Assembly: GCF_013127955.1 (NCBI RefSeq)
Contig: NZ_CP053435.1
Coordinates: 310,001 to 374,000, forward strand
Source of the DNA: Spirosoma taeanense
GTDB taxonomy: Bacteria > Bacteroidota > Bacteroidia > Cytophagales > Spirosomataceae
Direction: 5' to 3'
Length of the DNA: 64,000 nucleotides
Position 1 is the stretch's first letter, and each line of letters begins with the position of its first letter. Shown piece after piece: positions 36,654 to 44,638 of this stretch. The position numbers and the translations under genes were made by a program. The notes beneath the pieces are model-generated. The model saw only the letters and a program-made list of their open reading frames with translations. It was not told the origin of the DNA and searched no databases.

Positions 36654-37064
36654 ATGTTGAGCGAAAACTACCACGTGCTATTCATCGACGAGGATATCTT
36701 CATCCGGAATATCCTACGGCATACGCTCTCGTCGGAATTCAGGTTGACAGCTATGCCCAACGGCATCGAAGCTATGTCGTGGCTGGAGCAGGGAAACGAG
36801 CCAGATATTATTGTGACAGAACTTAAGCTGTCTCATTTAGACGGGCTCGAACTGATCCGGCTGGTTCGAGGAAGCACCCTTTGGGGGCACATCCCCATTC
36901 TAGTTCTGTCGGTCATGGATGACAGCGCTACTCGAATTGACTGCCTTGACAGCGGGGCAGATGGTTACATGAACAAGCCGTTTAATCCTATGGAAGTACG
37001 GGCCAAGATTCGAGCTATCCTACGGCGGACTCAGTCTAATGTACCTTTAGTTGCTTCATATTGA
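36654..37064 (+). CDS. Stand-alone receiver-domain protein with Glu in place of the phosphorylated Asp
   Basis: The 136-residue protein is a single CheY-like receiver. The acidic pocket (DED at residues 12-14), Ser86 in LVLSVMDD and Lys108 in GYMNKPF are in place. The phospho-acceptor position, normally Asp, is Glu56 (DIIVTELKLSHLDG). Glu at this site often mimics the phosphorylated state, so the protein may be permanently active or signal through partners. It begins a rightward run into the priming sugar transferase (22-base gap) and glycosyltransferases, so it probably regulates exopolysaccharide production. Confidence 0.88.
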   Translation: MLSENYHVLFIDEDIFIRNILRHTLSSEFRLTAMPNGIEAMSWLEQGNEPDIIVTELKLSHLDGLELIRLVRGSTLWGHIPILVLSVMDDSATRIDCLDSGADGYMNKPFNPMEVRAKIRAILRRTQSNVPLVASY

Positions 37065-37086
37065 TTTGACGCTTTACTTTTAATGT

Positions 37087-38319
37087 ATGGCTACGTCTAC
37101 TGTAGCCGGGCCGCACTTTCGGGTTTTATACCTGGAGCGAGACCCGGAAGCCGCCTTATTGTTTATTCGGGCATTTGGTCAATACGTAACGATCGAAACA
37201 CTCGAAGATTCTGAAGAAGCTATTGCTTACTTGCGGGAGGGTAACGCGGTTGATATTGTTGTGATAAATGAACAGAATGGAGGCTTTCAATTCCTGCAAA
37301 CCGTCCGCGAAAGTCCCTTTCTGCGCAGTATACCGGTTCTGCTCATGACGCCCCGGCTTACGCCGGCTGTGCAGCGTCGGGCGCTGGAGTTGAAAGCCAT
37401 TGATGTCTATCCCATAACCTTTCGGGAAGAGGATTTACGGCTTCGTCTGGATTATCTGATCCGGCGTAAGCAGTATCTGGCCGAGCGAAGTGCTTCTGCT
37501 AATGGCATTTCCTGGACAACCAGCGAGGCTACCGCACCAGCTCCCCTGGTCAGCATACCGAAACCAACCCGGATGCCGCTCTGGAAGCGATCCTTCGACG
37601 TGCTGGTATCAGCCACGGCACTGACGCTTCTGTCGCCCCTGATGGCGCTTGTAGCCCTCATCATCCGACTCGATTCAAAAGGGCCTGTTCTATACCGGTC
37701 TAAGCGGGTTGGCTCTGGTTATCGGACGTTCGATATGTATAAATTTCGAACGATGAACACAGGAGCCGATCAATTGATCGGAACCATGGCTTCGCAGAAC
37801 ATTTACAGCCAGGCAGCCCCCAAAACAGAGGATCAGCTCGAGCGTTGCGAAGTTTGTACTTCATCGGGCATCGAATGTCAACGTCCTTTGTTCCTGAACG
37901 ATAAACAAATCTGTGAACACGCTTACCGGGATAGTAAACGCGCTAAAGCTATGTTTATGAAATTCCGGGAAGATCCGCGCGTAACGCGGCTGGGTCGATT
38001 CCTGCGCAACACGAGTATCGACGAACTACCGCAGCTCTTTAATATCCTGCTGGGTGATATGTCGCTGGTGGGTAACCGCCCGTTGCCGCTTTACGAAGCA
38101 GAACGGCTCACAACCACCGGATTTGCGCAGCGGTTTGCGGCTCCTGCCGGCCTGACCGGTCTCTGGCAGGTGATGAAACGTGCCAAAGGTCAGGAGCGAA
38201 TGTCTGATCTGGAGCGTATTCAACTGGATGTCCGGTACGCGGAAACGTTCTCGTTCCGGACGGATTTTCAAATTATGCTTAAAACAATTACAGCGGTATG
38301 GCAGAAGGAGAACGTCTGA
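37087..38319 (+). CDS. Receiver-like domain fused to a polyprenyl-phosphate sugar-1-phosphate transferase
   Basis: Residues 10-130 form a degenerate receiver: the acceptor is Asn61 (VDIVVINEQ) and the conserved Lys is replaced (DVYPITF). Residues 165-410 are a priming sugar transferase (Bac_transf) with one membrane segment ([19 protein letters not shown]), [10 protein letters not shown], and the catalytic Asp-Glu pair in [20 protein letters not shown]. Such enzymes load the first sugar-1-phosphate onto undecaprenyl phosphate. An insert at 254-276 carries four Cys (C-x2-C-x6-C-x11-C), which could bind zinc or a cluster. It overlaps the next gene by 22 bases. Confidence 0.88.
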   Translation: MATSTVAGPHFRVLYLERDPEAALLFIRAFGQYVTIETLEDSEEAIAYLREGNAVDIVVINEQNGGFQFLQTVRESPFLRSIPVLLMTPRLTPAVQRRALELKAIDVYPITFREEDLRLRLDYLIRRKQYLAERSASANGISWTTSEATAPAPLVSIPKPTRMPLWKRSFDVLVSATALTLLSPLMALVALIIRLDSKGPVLYRSKRVGSGYRTFDMYKFRTMNTGADQLIGTMASQNIYSQAAPKTEDQLERCEVCTSSGIECQRPLFLNDKQICEHAYRDSKRAKAMFMKFREDPRVTRLGRFLRNTSIDELPQLFNILLGDMSLVGNRPLPLYEAERLTTTGFAQRFAAPAGLTGLWQVMKRAKGQERMSDLERIQLDVRYAETFSFRTDFQIMLKTITAVWQKENV

Positions 38320-39257
38320 GCAAGCCAACTTCAGGTGCCGTAGCTGACCATGACGCGACCGCTGCCCGACTGGATTGGCCGCTTGTTTCCATTATTACGA
38401 TCAACTATAATCAGCCGGGCCTGACCCGTCTGTTTTTGAATTCTGTCAGCCGGCTGACCTATCCCAATTTTGAGGTAATCGTGGTTGACAACGGCTCGAA
38501 AGAAGATCCAACGGAGGCTGTTCGAAGCAGTGATTACCCCGAAGCCCGGCTTTTTTTGACGGGTCAGAACCTGGGCTTTTCGGGTGGTAATAACCTCGGC
38601 ATGCGTCTGGCGAAAGGCGATTTTTACTTCATCGTCAACAACGACACCGAAGTAACCCCTGATCTGATCGACGCGTTGATGGAGCCAATGCTGGCGAACC
38701 CGACAATTGGTGTTGTCTGTCCGAAAATCCGGTATTTTGACCAGCCGGAGGTTATTCAGTATGCGGGCTATAATCCCATGAATGTTTATACCGGGCAGGC
38801 GGGTATGGTGGGCAGTCACGAGGTCGATAAAGGGCAGTTTGACCGGCCCGGTCCAACGTCGTTTGCGCATGGCTGTGCTATGCTGGTTCGTCGGGAAGTC
38901 GTTGAGCGGGTTGGCGCCTTCGCCGAGCAGTTCTTTCTGTATTACGAAGAACTGGACTGGTCGGCTCGTATTTTGCGGGGCGGCTACCAGATCTATTTTC
39001 AACCTACCGCCCTGATTTATCACAAAGAATCATCGTCGGTTGGCAAGGCCAGTCCGTTAAAAGTGTATTACATGACCCGAAACCGGATTTTGTATATGCG
39101 CCGGAACACACCGCTTTCGCAACGGGCGGTGTTTTATGCCTTTCTTACGGGTATGGTGATTCCCAAACATGTGTTGACGTATTTGCTGAAAGGCCAGTTT
39201 GCTTATTTAAAGGCTTTTTGCCGGGGTCTGGCCTGGAACGTAACTCACGCGCTGTAG
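38298..39257 (+). CDS. Glycosyltransferase family 2
   Basis: The 319-residue GT-A enzyme has LVSIITINYNQPGLTR, VVDNGSKEDPTE for nucleotide binding, the acidic metal motif in FIVNNDTEVTPD (near residue 115), and EELDWSARILRGG with the catalytic-base region. It resembles rhamnosyl/galactofuranosyl-type GT2 enzymes. The start overlaps the sugar transferase by 22 bases, so they are co-translated. It should add a sugar to the lipid-linked intermediate in the cytoplasm. Sugar and linkage are not predictable. Confidence 0.9.
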   Translation: MAEGERLSKPTSGAVADHDATAARLDWPLVSIITINYNQPGLTRLFLNSVSRLTYPNFEVIVVDNGSKEDPTEAVRSSDYPEARLFLTGQNLGFSGGNNLGMRLAKGDFYFIVNNDTEVTPDLIDALMEPMLANPTIGVVCPKIRYFDQPEVIQYAGYNPMNVYTGQAGMVGSHEVDKGQFDRPGPTSFAHGCAMLVRREVVERVGAFAEQFFLYYEELDWSARILRGGYQIYFQPTALIYHKESSSVGKASPLKVYYMTRNRILYMRRNTPLSQRAVFYAFLTGMVIPKHVLTYLLKGQFAYLKAFCRGLAWNVTHAL

Positions 39258-39324
39258 AACAGGAACCGGTTGTGACCGATATTTGCTGTTCTGCTCAATT
39301 ACCTATATAACCCATTGACTGTTT

Positions 39325-40464
39325 ATGAAGATTGGCATTGAAGGCCAGCGGTTGTTTCGACGTGAGAAGCACGGCATGGATATTTACGTGCTGGAGGTCA
39401 TTAAAGCGATTCAACAACTTGACAAAACGAACGAATACGTGGTTTTTGTGAAGGATGATGAAGATCGAAACTGCCTGAGCGAGACGGATAACGTAAAGAT
39501 TGTGACCGTTCCGGGCGGGAATTACGCGCTATGGGAACAGGTCAATCTACCCCGGGCGGCTAAACAACATGGCGTTGATTTACTACACTGCACCAGCAAT
39601 ACGGCTCCCCTGTTTGCCTCAACGCCTACCGTCGTGACAATTCACGATCTGATTTATATGGAAAAAACGGCCGGCGACAAGACTGCGACCATGTATCAGC
39701 GGGTTGGTAACGAATACCGCCGGTGGATTGTCCCCCAGGTTGCTAAACGCTGCCGCCGGGTTTTGGCGGATTCGGAGTACACCCGGCAGGATATCCTGAA
39801 GCTATTTCACCTGCCCGAAACCCAGGTGCGGGTGTCTTATCTGGGCGTGAGCCCGAAACTGGCGCAGTCGCTCAAAATCGAGCGGCTTCCGGCCATTCGC
39901 CAGCGCTACAATCTGCCGGAACGCTATTTTTTCTACCTCGGCAGCCAGGACCCGCGTAAGAATATGCGTACGGTTCTCAACGCGTTCGGCAAATTCGCTC
40001 AGACGACGCAGGGTGTTGATCTGGTTGTTAGTGGAAAGCCGCCAATATTCTGGAATGAATTACTCCAGCAGTCGGGTAATGAACAGCTTGCCGACCGGTG
40101 CCGGTTTATTGGTTTTGTGGAAGCAGAAGACCTGTCGGGTCTGTACGCACAGGCTGAAGTCTATTTGTACCCATCGTTGAGCGAAGGATTTGGACTGCCC
40201 ATTCTGGAAGCCATGTCGTGTGGTGTTCCGGTGATTACAAGTACTACGACGTCGATGCCCGAAGTAGGGGGCGATGTGGCCGTATTAGTTGACCCTTATA
40301 AGCCGGACGAGATTACTCAGGCCATGATGACCTTATATAATGACCCGGCTTTACGGCAACAGAAGGTTGCGCAGGGGCTTCGCCGGGTCGAACAGTTCTC
40401 CTGGCAGCGTACGGCCCGTGAAGTACTGGCTACGTATCAGGAAGTGTATGCATCGTTAAGTTAA
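39325..40464 (+). CDS. Glycosyltransferase family 4 (GT-B)
   Basis: The 379-residue enzyme has the GT-B form: IGIEGQRLFRREKHGMDIYV at the N-terminus, TIHDLIYMEKT in the acceptor domain, then FFYLGSQDPRKNMRTVLNAF and the E-x7-E motif in SEGFGLPILEAMSCGVPVI near residue 295. It is a retaining nucleotide-sugar transferase, often mannosyl in this family. It lies 67 bases after the GT2 gene in the same direction, as part of the repeat-unit assembly set. Confidence 0.9.
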   Translation: MKIGIEGQRLFRREKHGMDIYVLEVIKAIQQLDKTNEYVVFVKDDEDRNCLSETDNVKIVTVPGGNYALWEQVNLPRAAKQHGVDLLHCTSNTAPLFASTPTVVTIHDLIYMEKTAGDKTATMYQRVGNEYRRWIVPQVAKRCRRVLADSEYTRQDILKLFHLPETQVRVSYLGVSPKLAQSLKIERLPAIRQRYNLPERYFFYLGSQDPRKNMRTVLNAFGKFAQTTQGVDLVVSGKPPIFWNELLQQSGNEQLADRCRFIGFVEAEDLSGLYAQAEVYLYPSLSEGFGLPILEAMSCGVPVITSTTTSMPEVGGDVAVLVDPYKPDEITQAMMTLYNDPALRQQKVAQGLRRVEQFSWQRTAREVLATYQEVYASLS

Positions 40465-40552
40465 ACAGGTTTATTGTATTCGGTTCACGGAGTACCGTTA
40501 CGTGACGACCGTTGGCCGAAAAGCGTAAACCGTAACCTGAATATTCTAAATC

Positions 40553-41800
40553 ATGAAAGTTGCGTTCTGGATTATTGCCTTTCTGGCTGTTTATACCTAC
40601 CTGGGCTACGGTCTGCTGGTCTGGGCGTTAGTTAAAATACGTCACCGATTAGGTAAGGGCCGGACTGCGCCGAACTGGCGAACAACTTATTTGCCCGAAG
40701 TAACCCTGGTGGTGCCGGCTTATAACGAAATGAGTTGTCTGGCCGATAAACTGGCTAACTCACTCTCTCTGGATTACCCCGCCGATAAGCTTCACTTATT
40801 GTTCGTTGCCGAAGGCTCCACCGATGGGTCAATTGAATACCTGAAAGCTCAGCAGGAAAAGTACCCAAATCTGGCCATTATGGGTGGTAATGAACGGCTG
40901 GGAAAGATCGAAGCTATGAACCAGGCTATGAAAAAAATTCAGACGCCGTTGGTTATTTATAGTGATGCCAATACGATTCTGAACCGGGAGGCTATTCGCA
41001 ACACCGTCCGGCATTTTCAGGACCCCGAGGTGGCGGCTGTAGCGGGTGAAAAACGCATTCTAACCGAAAGTAATGAAGCCGCTGCGGGTGCAGGCGAGGG
41101 GCTTTACTGGAAATACGAATCGTTTTTGAAGCGGCTCGATACGGAGCTGCATACGGTGGTTGGCGCAGCCGGCGAATTTTTTGCCATGCGGACGGCCCTT
41201 TACGAATCCGTCGAATACGATACGCTCCTGGACGACTTCATGATTTCGTTGCGGCTGGCGGGTCGGGGCTACCGGGTGGTCTATGAACCCGAAGCCTATG
41301 CGATGGAGCGGCCTTCGTTCTCGGTTATGGAAGAGCAGAAGCGAAAGGTTCGGATTGCCGCGGGTGGTTTCCAGTCTATTGTCCGCCTGACGGATTTATT
41401 AAACCCGTTTAAACACGGTTGGCTAACCTTCCAGTACGTTTCGCATCGGGCCATGCGATGGGCCGTAACGCCATTTTGCCTGCCTATCCTGGTTGTACTT
41501 AACGCACTGATTGCCGTTGTAGATGGCGGCTGGTTCTGGTGGCTTTTGTTAGTGGGTCAGCTTGGCTTTTATGGAGCTGCCTATGCAGGCTACCGGCTTG
41601 AAAGCCGTCAGATTCGCCGGAAAGCATTATTTGTGCCTTTCTATTTTACGTTCATGAACGTCTGTGTCCTGCTGGGTTATCAGCGATACCGGCGTGGTGG
41701 TCACAATGGCATTTGGGAGAAGGCCAAGCGGGCCGATAATCTCCCAAATGCGTCGCAGGCGGGTCCGGGTCAGACACCCGTACTGGAATCGGTGCCGTGA
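40553..41800 (+). CDS. Membrane-associated glycosyltransferase family 2
   Basis: The 415-residue protein has an N-terminal membrane helix, a GT2 catalytic domain (VTLVVPAYNEMSCLADKL; YSDANTILN as the DxD-like motif; DDFMISLRLAGRGYRVVY), and C-terminal membrane helices (VLNALIAVVDGGWFWWLLL). The usual SDGSTDGT segment reads AEGSTDGS, with Glu in place of the first Asp. It resembles processive or polyprenyl-linked glycosyltransferases. Its 3-prime end overlaps the convergent GT2 gene at 41770 by 31 bases. Confidence 0.88.
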   Translation: MKVAFWIIAFLAVYTYLGYGLLVWALVKIRHRLGKGRTAPNWRTTYLPEVTLVVPAYNEMSCLADKLANSLSLDYPADKLHLLFVAEGSTDGSIEYLKAQQEKYPNLAIMGGNERLGKIEAMNQAMKKIQTPLVIYSDANTILNREAIRNTVRHFQDPEVAAVAGEKRILTESNEAAAGAGEGLYWKYESFLKRLDTELHTVVGAAGEFFAMRTALYESVEYDTLLDDFMISLRLAGRGYRVVYEPEAYAMERPSFSVMEEQKRKVRIAAGGFQSIVRLTDLLNPFKHGWLTFQYVSHRAMRWAVTPFCLPILVVLNALIAVVDGGWFWWLLLVGQLGFYGAAYAGYRLESRQIRRKALFVPFYFTFMNVCVLLGYQRYRRGGHNGIWEKAKRADNLPNASQAGPGQTPVLESVP

Positions 41801-42963
41801 GGAGTATGCAGGAAGCGGTGCCGGGCGGTACGGAAGTTGGCTATAGAGCGGATATAACGTATAAATAAACCCGGCAGCTTCATAAGCTCATTAATGCCAA
41901 CTAATGCTTTTAGCCGGTCTGGTACCGAGATATAAAAGGTTATTAGCAGCACAATAAGCTGTACCCGCACGAACCAGCCCAGCGGAAAATCACCCCAGAT
42001 GACGAGTGTCAGCAGAAAGCCGACGATGAGCAGCCCGAGCAGCAACAGACGTGGCAGCAGCATGGTTTGAAACACTTTATCGGCATAATCCAGATTCCCC
42101 TGCCAGAAAGCCTTGAGACCGGGCCGTAAATTCAACTGCAGGTAACGGAACTGAGCTGCGATCCAGCGGGTCCGCTGCGTTTCGAAAACAGCTCCCGACT
42201 GTACTTTCTCATCGTATACATAGGCATCTTCAAGGTACTCAGCGCTGATGCCCTGCTTCAGAATTCGCATTTCCAGTTCCTTGTCAAAGCCGCCAACGGC
42301 TTTGACCTCGGGCATAAGCTGCTTTAACAGACTGAATTCAAAGGCCATACCCGAACCGATCAAAGCGGAAGCCAGCCCTAATGAGCGGTGGCCTTTACGG
42401 AAGATGTGGTTGTTGATTTCCTCGCTCACCGCATCCAGAATAGCCACCGGGGTATTGGTGTTTTTAGCCGTCCGGTGCCCTTGAACCACGCGCCAGCCCT
42501 GATTGAATGCCGTGTTTACGCGGGCCAAAAAGTCCGGGGCCATATGGTTATCAGCATCCAGGATTACGGCCACCTCATACGTATCCGGCAACTGCTCCAG
42601 CGCAGCCGTAAGGGCTTTCGCTTTCGTAGATGATTCAAAAGAAACTTCTATAACCTGAACGGGTAATTTTTTTAGGGACGCGATTGTGGTTGGTTTCAGC
42701 GTATCTGCAATAACGATCACATCAAAATTTTCAGCTGGATATTGCTGGCGTAGGTTAGCTTGGGCAGCTTCCAGAATAACGGTATCTTCCCGATAGGCTG
42801 GTATCAATACGGCCATGCGTCGATAAGAGCGACTGACGGCCACGTTAGACGCTTGTTTGGATTGTCGCAATCGGCCAGCTACGGCGTAAACGGCCAAGTA
42901 AACTGTAACAAGGGCCGTATAACCGTAAATGATGTAAGCGACAAGTAAGACAAGAGTAGTCAT
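41770..42963 (-). CDS. Cellulose-synthase-like membrane glycosyltransferase family 2, copy 1
   Basis: The 397-residue protein has an N-terminal membrane helix (LVLLVAYIIYGYTALVTVYL), a catalytic domain with IADTLKPT, the DxD motif DADNHMAPDFL, and the QxxRW-like QRTRWIAAQFRY, then several membrane helices near residues 285-345. This layout is that of processive GT2 synthases that couple polymer synthesis to export, but the set is shorter than in cellulose synthase. A close paralogue follows at 42997. A stretch of about 120 bases (42383-42501) is almost identical in the two. Confidence 0.9.
   Translation of the reverse strand: MTTLVLLVAYIIYGYTALVTVYLAVYAVAGRLRQSKQASNVAVSRSYRRMAVLIPAYREDTVILEAAQANLRQQYPAENFDVIVIADTLKPTTIASLKKLPVQVIEVSFESSTKAKALTAALEQLPDTYEVAVILDADNHMAPDFLARVNTAFNQGWRVVQGHRTAKNTNTPVAILDAVSEEINNHIFRKGHRSLGLASALIGSGMAFEFSLLKQLMPEVKAVGGFDKELEMRILKQGISAEYLEDAYVYDEKVQSGAVFETQRTRWIAAQFRYLQLNLRPGLKAFWQGNLDYADKVFQTMLLPRLLLLGLLIVGFLLTLVIWGDFPLGWFVRVQLIVLLITFYISVPDRLKALVGINELMKLPGLFIRYIRSIANFRTARHRFLHTPHGTDSSTGV
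42383..42501 (-). repeat. Near-identical block shared by the two GT2 paralogues, copy 1
   Basis: This block matches 43652-43770 with about two mismatches over 119 bases, while flanking DNA is clearly diverged. It encodes the conserved QGHRTAKNTNTPVAILDAV and NNHIFRKGHRSLG region. Recent gene conversion is the simplest reading. Confidence 0.7.
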
Positions 42964-42996
42964 AAAAACGAAAGTTGGTTTATTAACGTGAGTGCA

Positions 42997-44238
42997 TTAT
43001 GAGATCCTATGAGCCGATGAACTGTCCGACATAAACGAGCCGCCTGCTGAACTTAGCGGGACGGTCCCGTGAGGGGTGTGCAAAAATCGTTCACGGGCAT
43101 CGCGATACTTGGCAATTGAACGCAGGTAGCGAACAAACAGCACAGGAAGCTGTACTAATTCGCGCCACCCGACTAATCGGCGTAAGCGAGCTGGAATAGA
43201 AATGTAAAGCGTAATAAGCAACGAGCTTAATTGTGTTCCAAAGATCCAGAACCAGAGCGTCTGATCAACAATCACCGAAATAACCGTACAGCAAACCAGC
43301 AGTCCTAATAGCAACAACCGGGGCAAAAGCATGGTTTGAAAAACTTTGTCTGCATAGTCCAGATTCCCCCGGAATAACTCGGCTACACCCGACCGGATCT
43401 TTAATCGGAGATACCGGAACTGGGCGGCAATCCAGCGGGTTCGCTGCGTTTCGAAGACGTGCCCAGTCTGTACTTTTTCGTCGTAAATGTAAACGTCCTC
43501 CAGATATTCAACTTTAATTTTTTCCATTAATATGCCCATTTCCAGCTCCTTATCGAAACCGCCCAGTGCGTCAGACTGGCTCATCAGCCGCTTGAGCAAG
43601 CCGAACTCGAAGGCCATACCCGAACCGATCAGCGCTGACGAAAGCCCCAGCGAGCGGTGGCCTTTACGGAAGATGTGGTTGTTGATTTCCTCGCTCACCG
43701 CATCTAGAATAGCCACCGGGGTATTGGTGTTTTTAGCCGTCCGGTGCCCCTGAACCACGCGCCAGCCCTGGTCAAACGCTTCATTGATCCGACTCAGGAA
43801 ATCGGGCGCCATATGATTGTCGGCGTCAGCCATGACGGCGATGTCATAATGCTTATCGGACAGATAATCCATGCCAGCATTGACTGATTTGACAATACTC
43901 GACACCTCAAACCCTACTTCAACGACCGTTACGGGCAGCTTACGTAAACTCTCAAGCGTTTCTGGCTGAAGGGAATCCGCCAGAATAACCACATCAAAAT
44001 GATCTGCCGGATAGTTCTGGTGTAGGTTCGCCTGAGCCGATTCAACAATGACGGCATCTTCGCGGTAGGCCGGCATCAGAACTGCAATCCGACGAATGGT
44101 CTGGCTGGCGGATTTAGGTGTATTGGGTGATCGTTGGATTGCCCCCGCCAGCGCGTACAGACCCAGATACCCGACATTAAAGAGCAGGTAGAGGGTGAAT
44201 AGCACCAGAAAAGGGTGATTAATGGTTAAGTCGAACAT
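42997..44238 (-). CDS. Cellulose-synthase-like membrane glycosyltransferase family 2, copy 2
   Basis: The 413-residue protein is a tandem paralogue of the gene at 41770, with the same layout: N-terminal membrane helix (NHPFLVLFTLYLLFNVGYLG), ILADSLQPETL, the DxD motif DADNHMAPDFL, QRTRWIAAQFRY and C-terminal membrane helices. I chose ATG 44238 because it matches the N-terminus of copy 1; the frame is open further upstream but those residues do not look conserved. Like copy 1 it should act at the inner membrane on polysaccharide. The two may differ in donor or acceptor. Confidence 0.88.
   Translation of the reverse strand: MFDLTINHPFLVLFTLYLLFNVGYLGLYALAGAIQRSPNTPKSASQTIRRIAVLMPAYREDAVIVESAQANLHQNYPADHFDVVILADSLQPETLESLRKLPVTVVEVGFEVSSIVKSVNAGMDYLSDKHYDIAVMADADNHMAPDFLSRINEAFDQGWRVVQGHRTAKNTNTPVAILDAVSEEINNHIFRKGHRSLGLSSALIGSGMAFEFGLLKRLMSQSDALGGFDKELEMGILMEKIKVEYLEDVYIYDEKVQTGHVFETQRTRWIAAQFRYLRLKIRSGVAELFRGNLDYADKVFQTMLLPRLLLLGLLVCCTVISVIVDQTLWFWIFGTQLSSLLITLYISIPARLRRLVGWRELVQLPVLFVRYLRSIAKYRDARERFLHTPHGTVPLSSAGGSFMSDSSSAHRIS
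43652..43770 (-). repeat. Near-identical block shared by the two GT2 paralogues, copy 2
   Basis: Partner of 42383-42501; see that entry. The visible differences are a C/T change in the GCATC-AGAAT segment and one base after GTCCGGTGCCC. Confidence 0.7.
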
Positions 44239-44264
44239 GGATGGGTGGTTGATATAGGCTAAAC

Positions 44265-44638
44265 TCAGTATGAAGAAATGGGCCGTAACTTCTCCTCTGG
44301 TTCGGTCTCCGGCAGCATTTTGTCTAACTTGGGACAAAGGGCAATAAAAACCATCGTCAGATACATCTCGGCGTCGATAGGGTGCTGGCCAAAGAGCTGG
44401 TTACCATAACTCGCAACGAGAATACCAACAAACCCGCTGTATAACCCCATCATGGTGGATTTAAGGGATGGGTTACGTAATCGTATTATGTTTCGGAAGC
44501 CGATGACACAGATAATTAAAAGCGAGATAAGGTGAAAAACGAGCCCAACGATCCCGCTTTCTACCCATATTTTTACGTACCAGCTGTCCAGAGCGACCTG
44601 CCCGAGGAACGAATCGGGCGCAAACCGGTGGCCCCAGT
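44265..44638 (-). pseudogene. Detached 3-prime part of the O-antigen polymerase/ligase-like gene
   Basis: Read in a different frame from 44573-45748, this part continues the protein naturally: DWGHRFAPDSFLGQVALD, YVKIWVESGIVGLVFHLISL, a membrane helix (LLIICVIGF), MMGLYSGFVGILVASYGNQL and an acidic C-terminus ending at the TGA (44265-44267). It has no start of its own, so it belongs to the gene upstream, broken at the C run 44639-44645. Confidence 0.8.
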
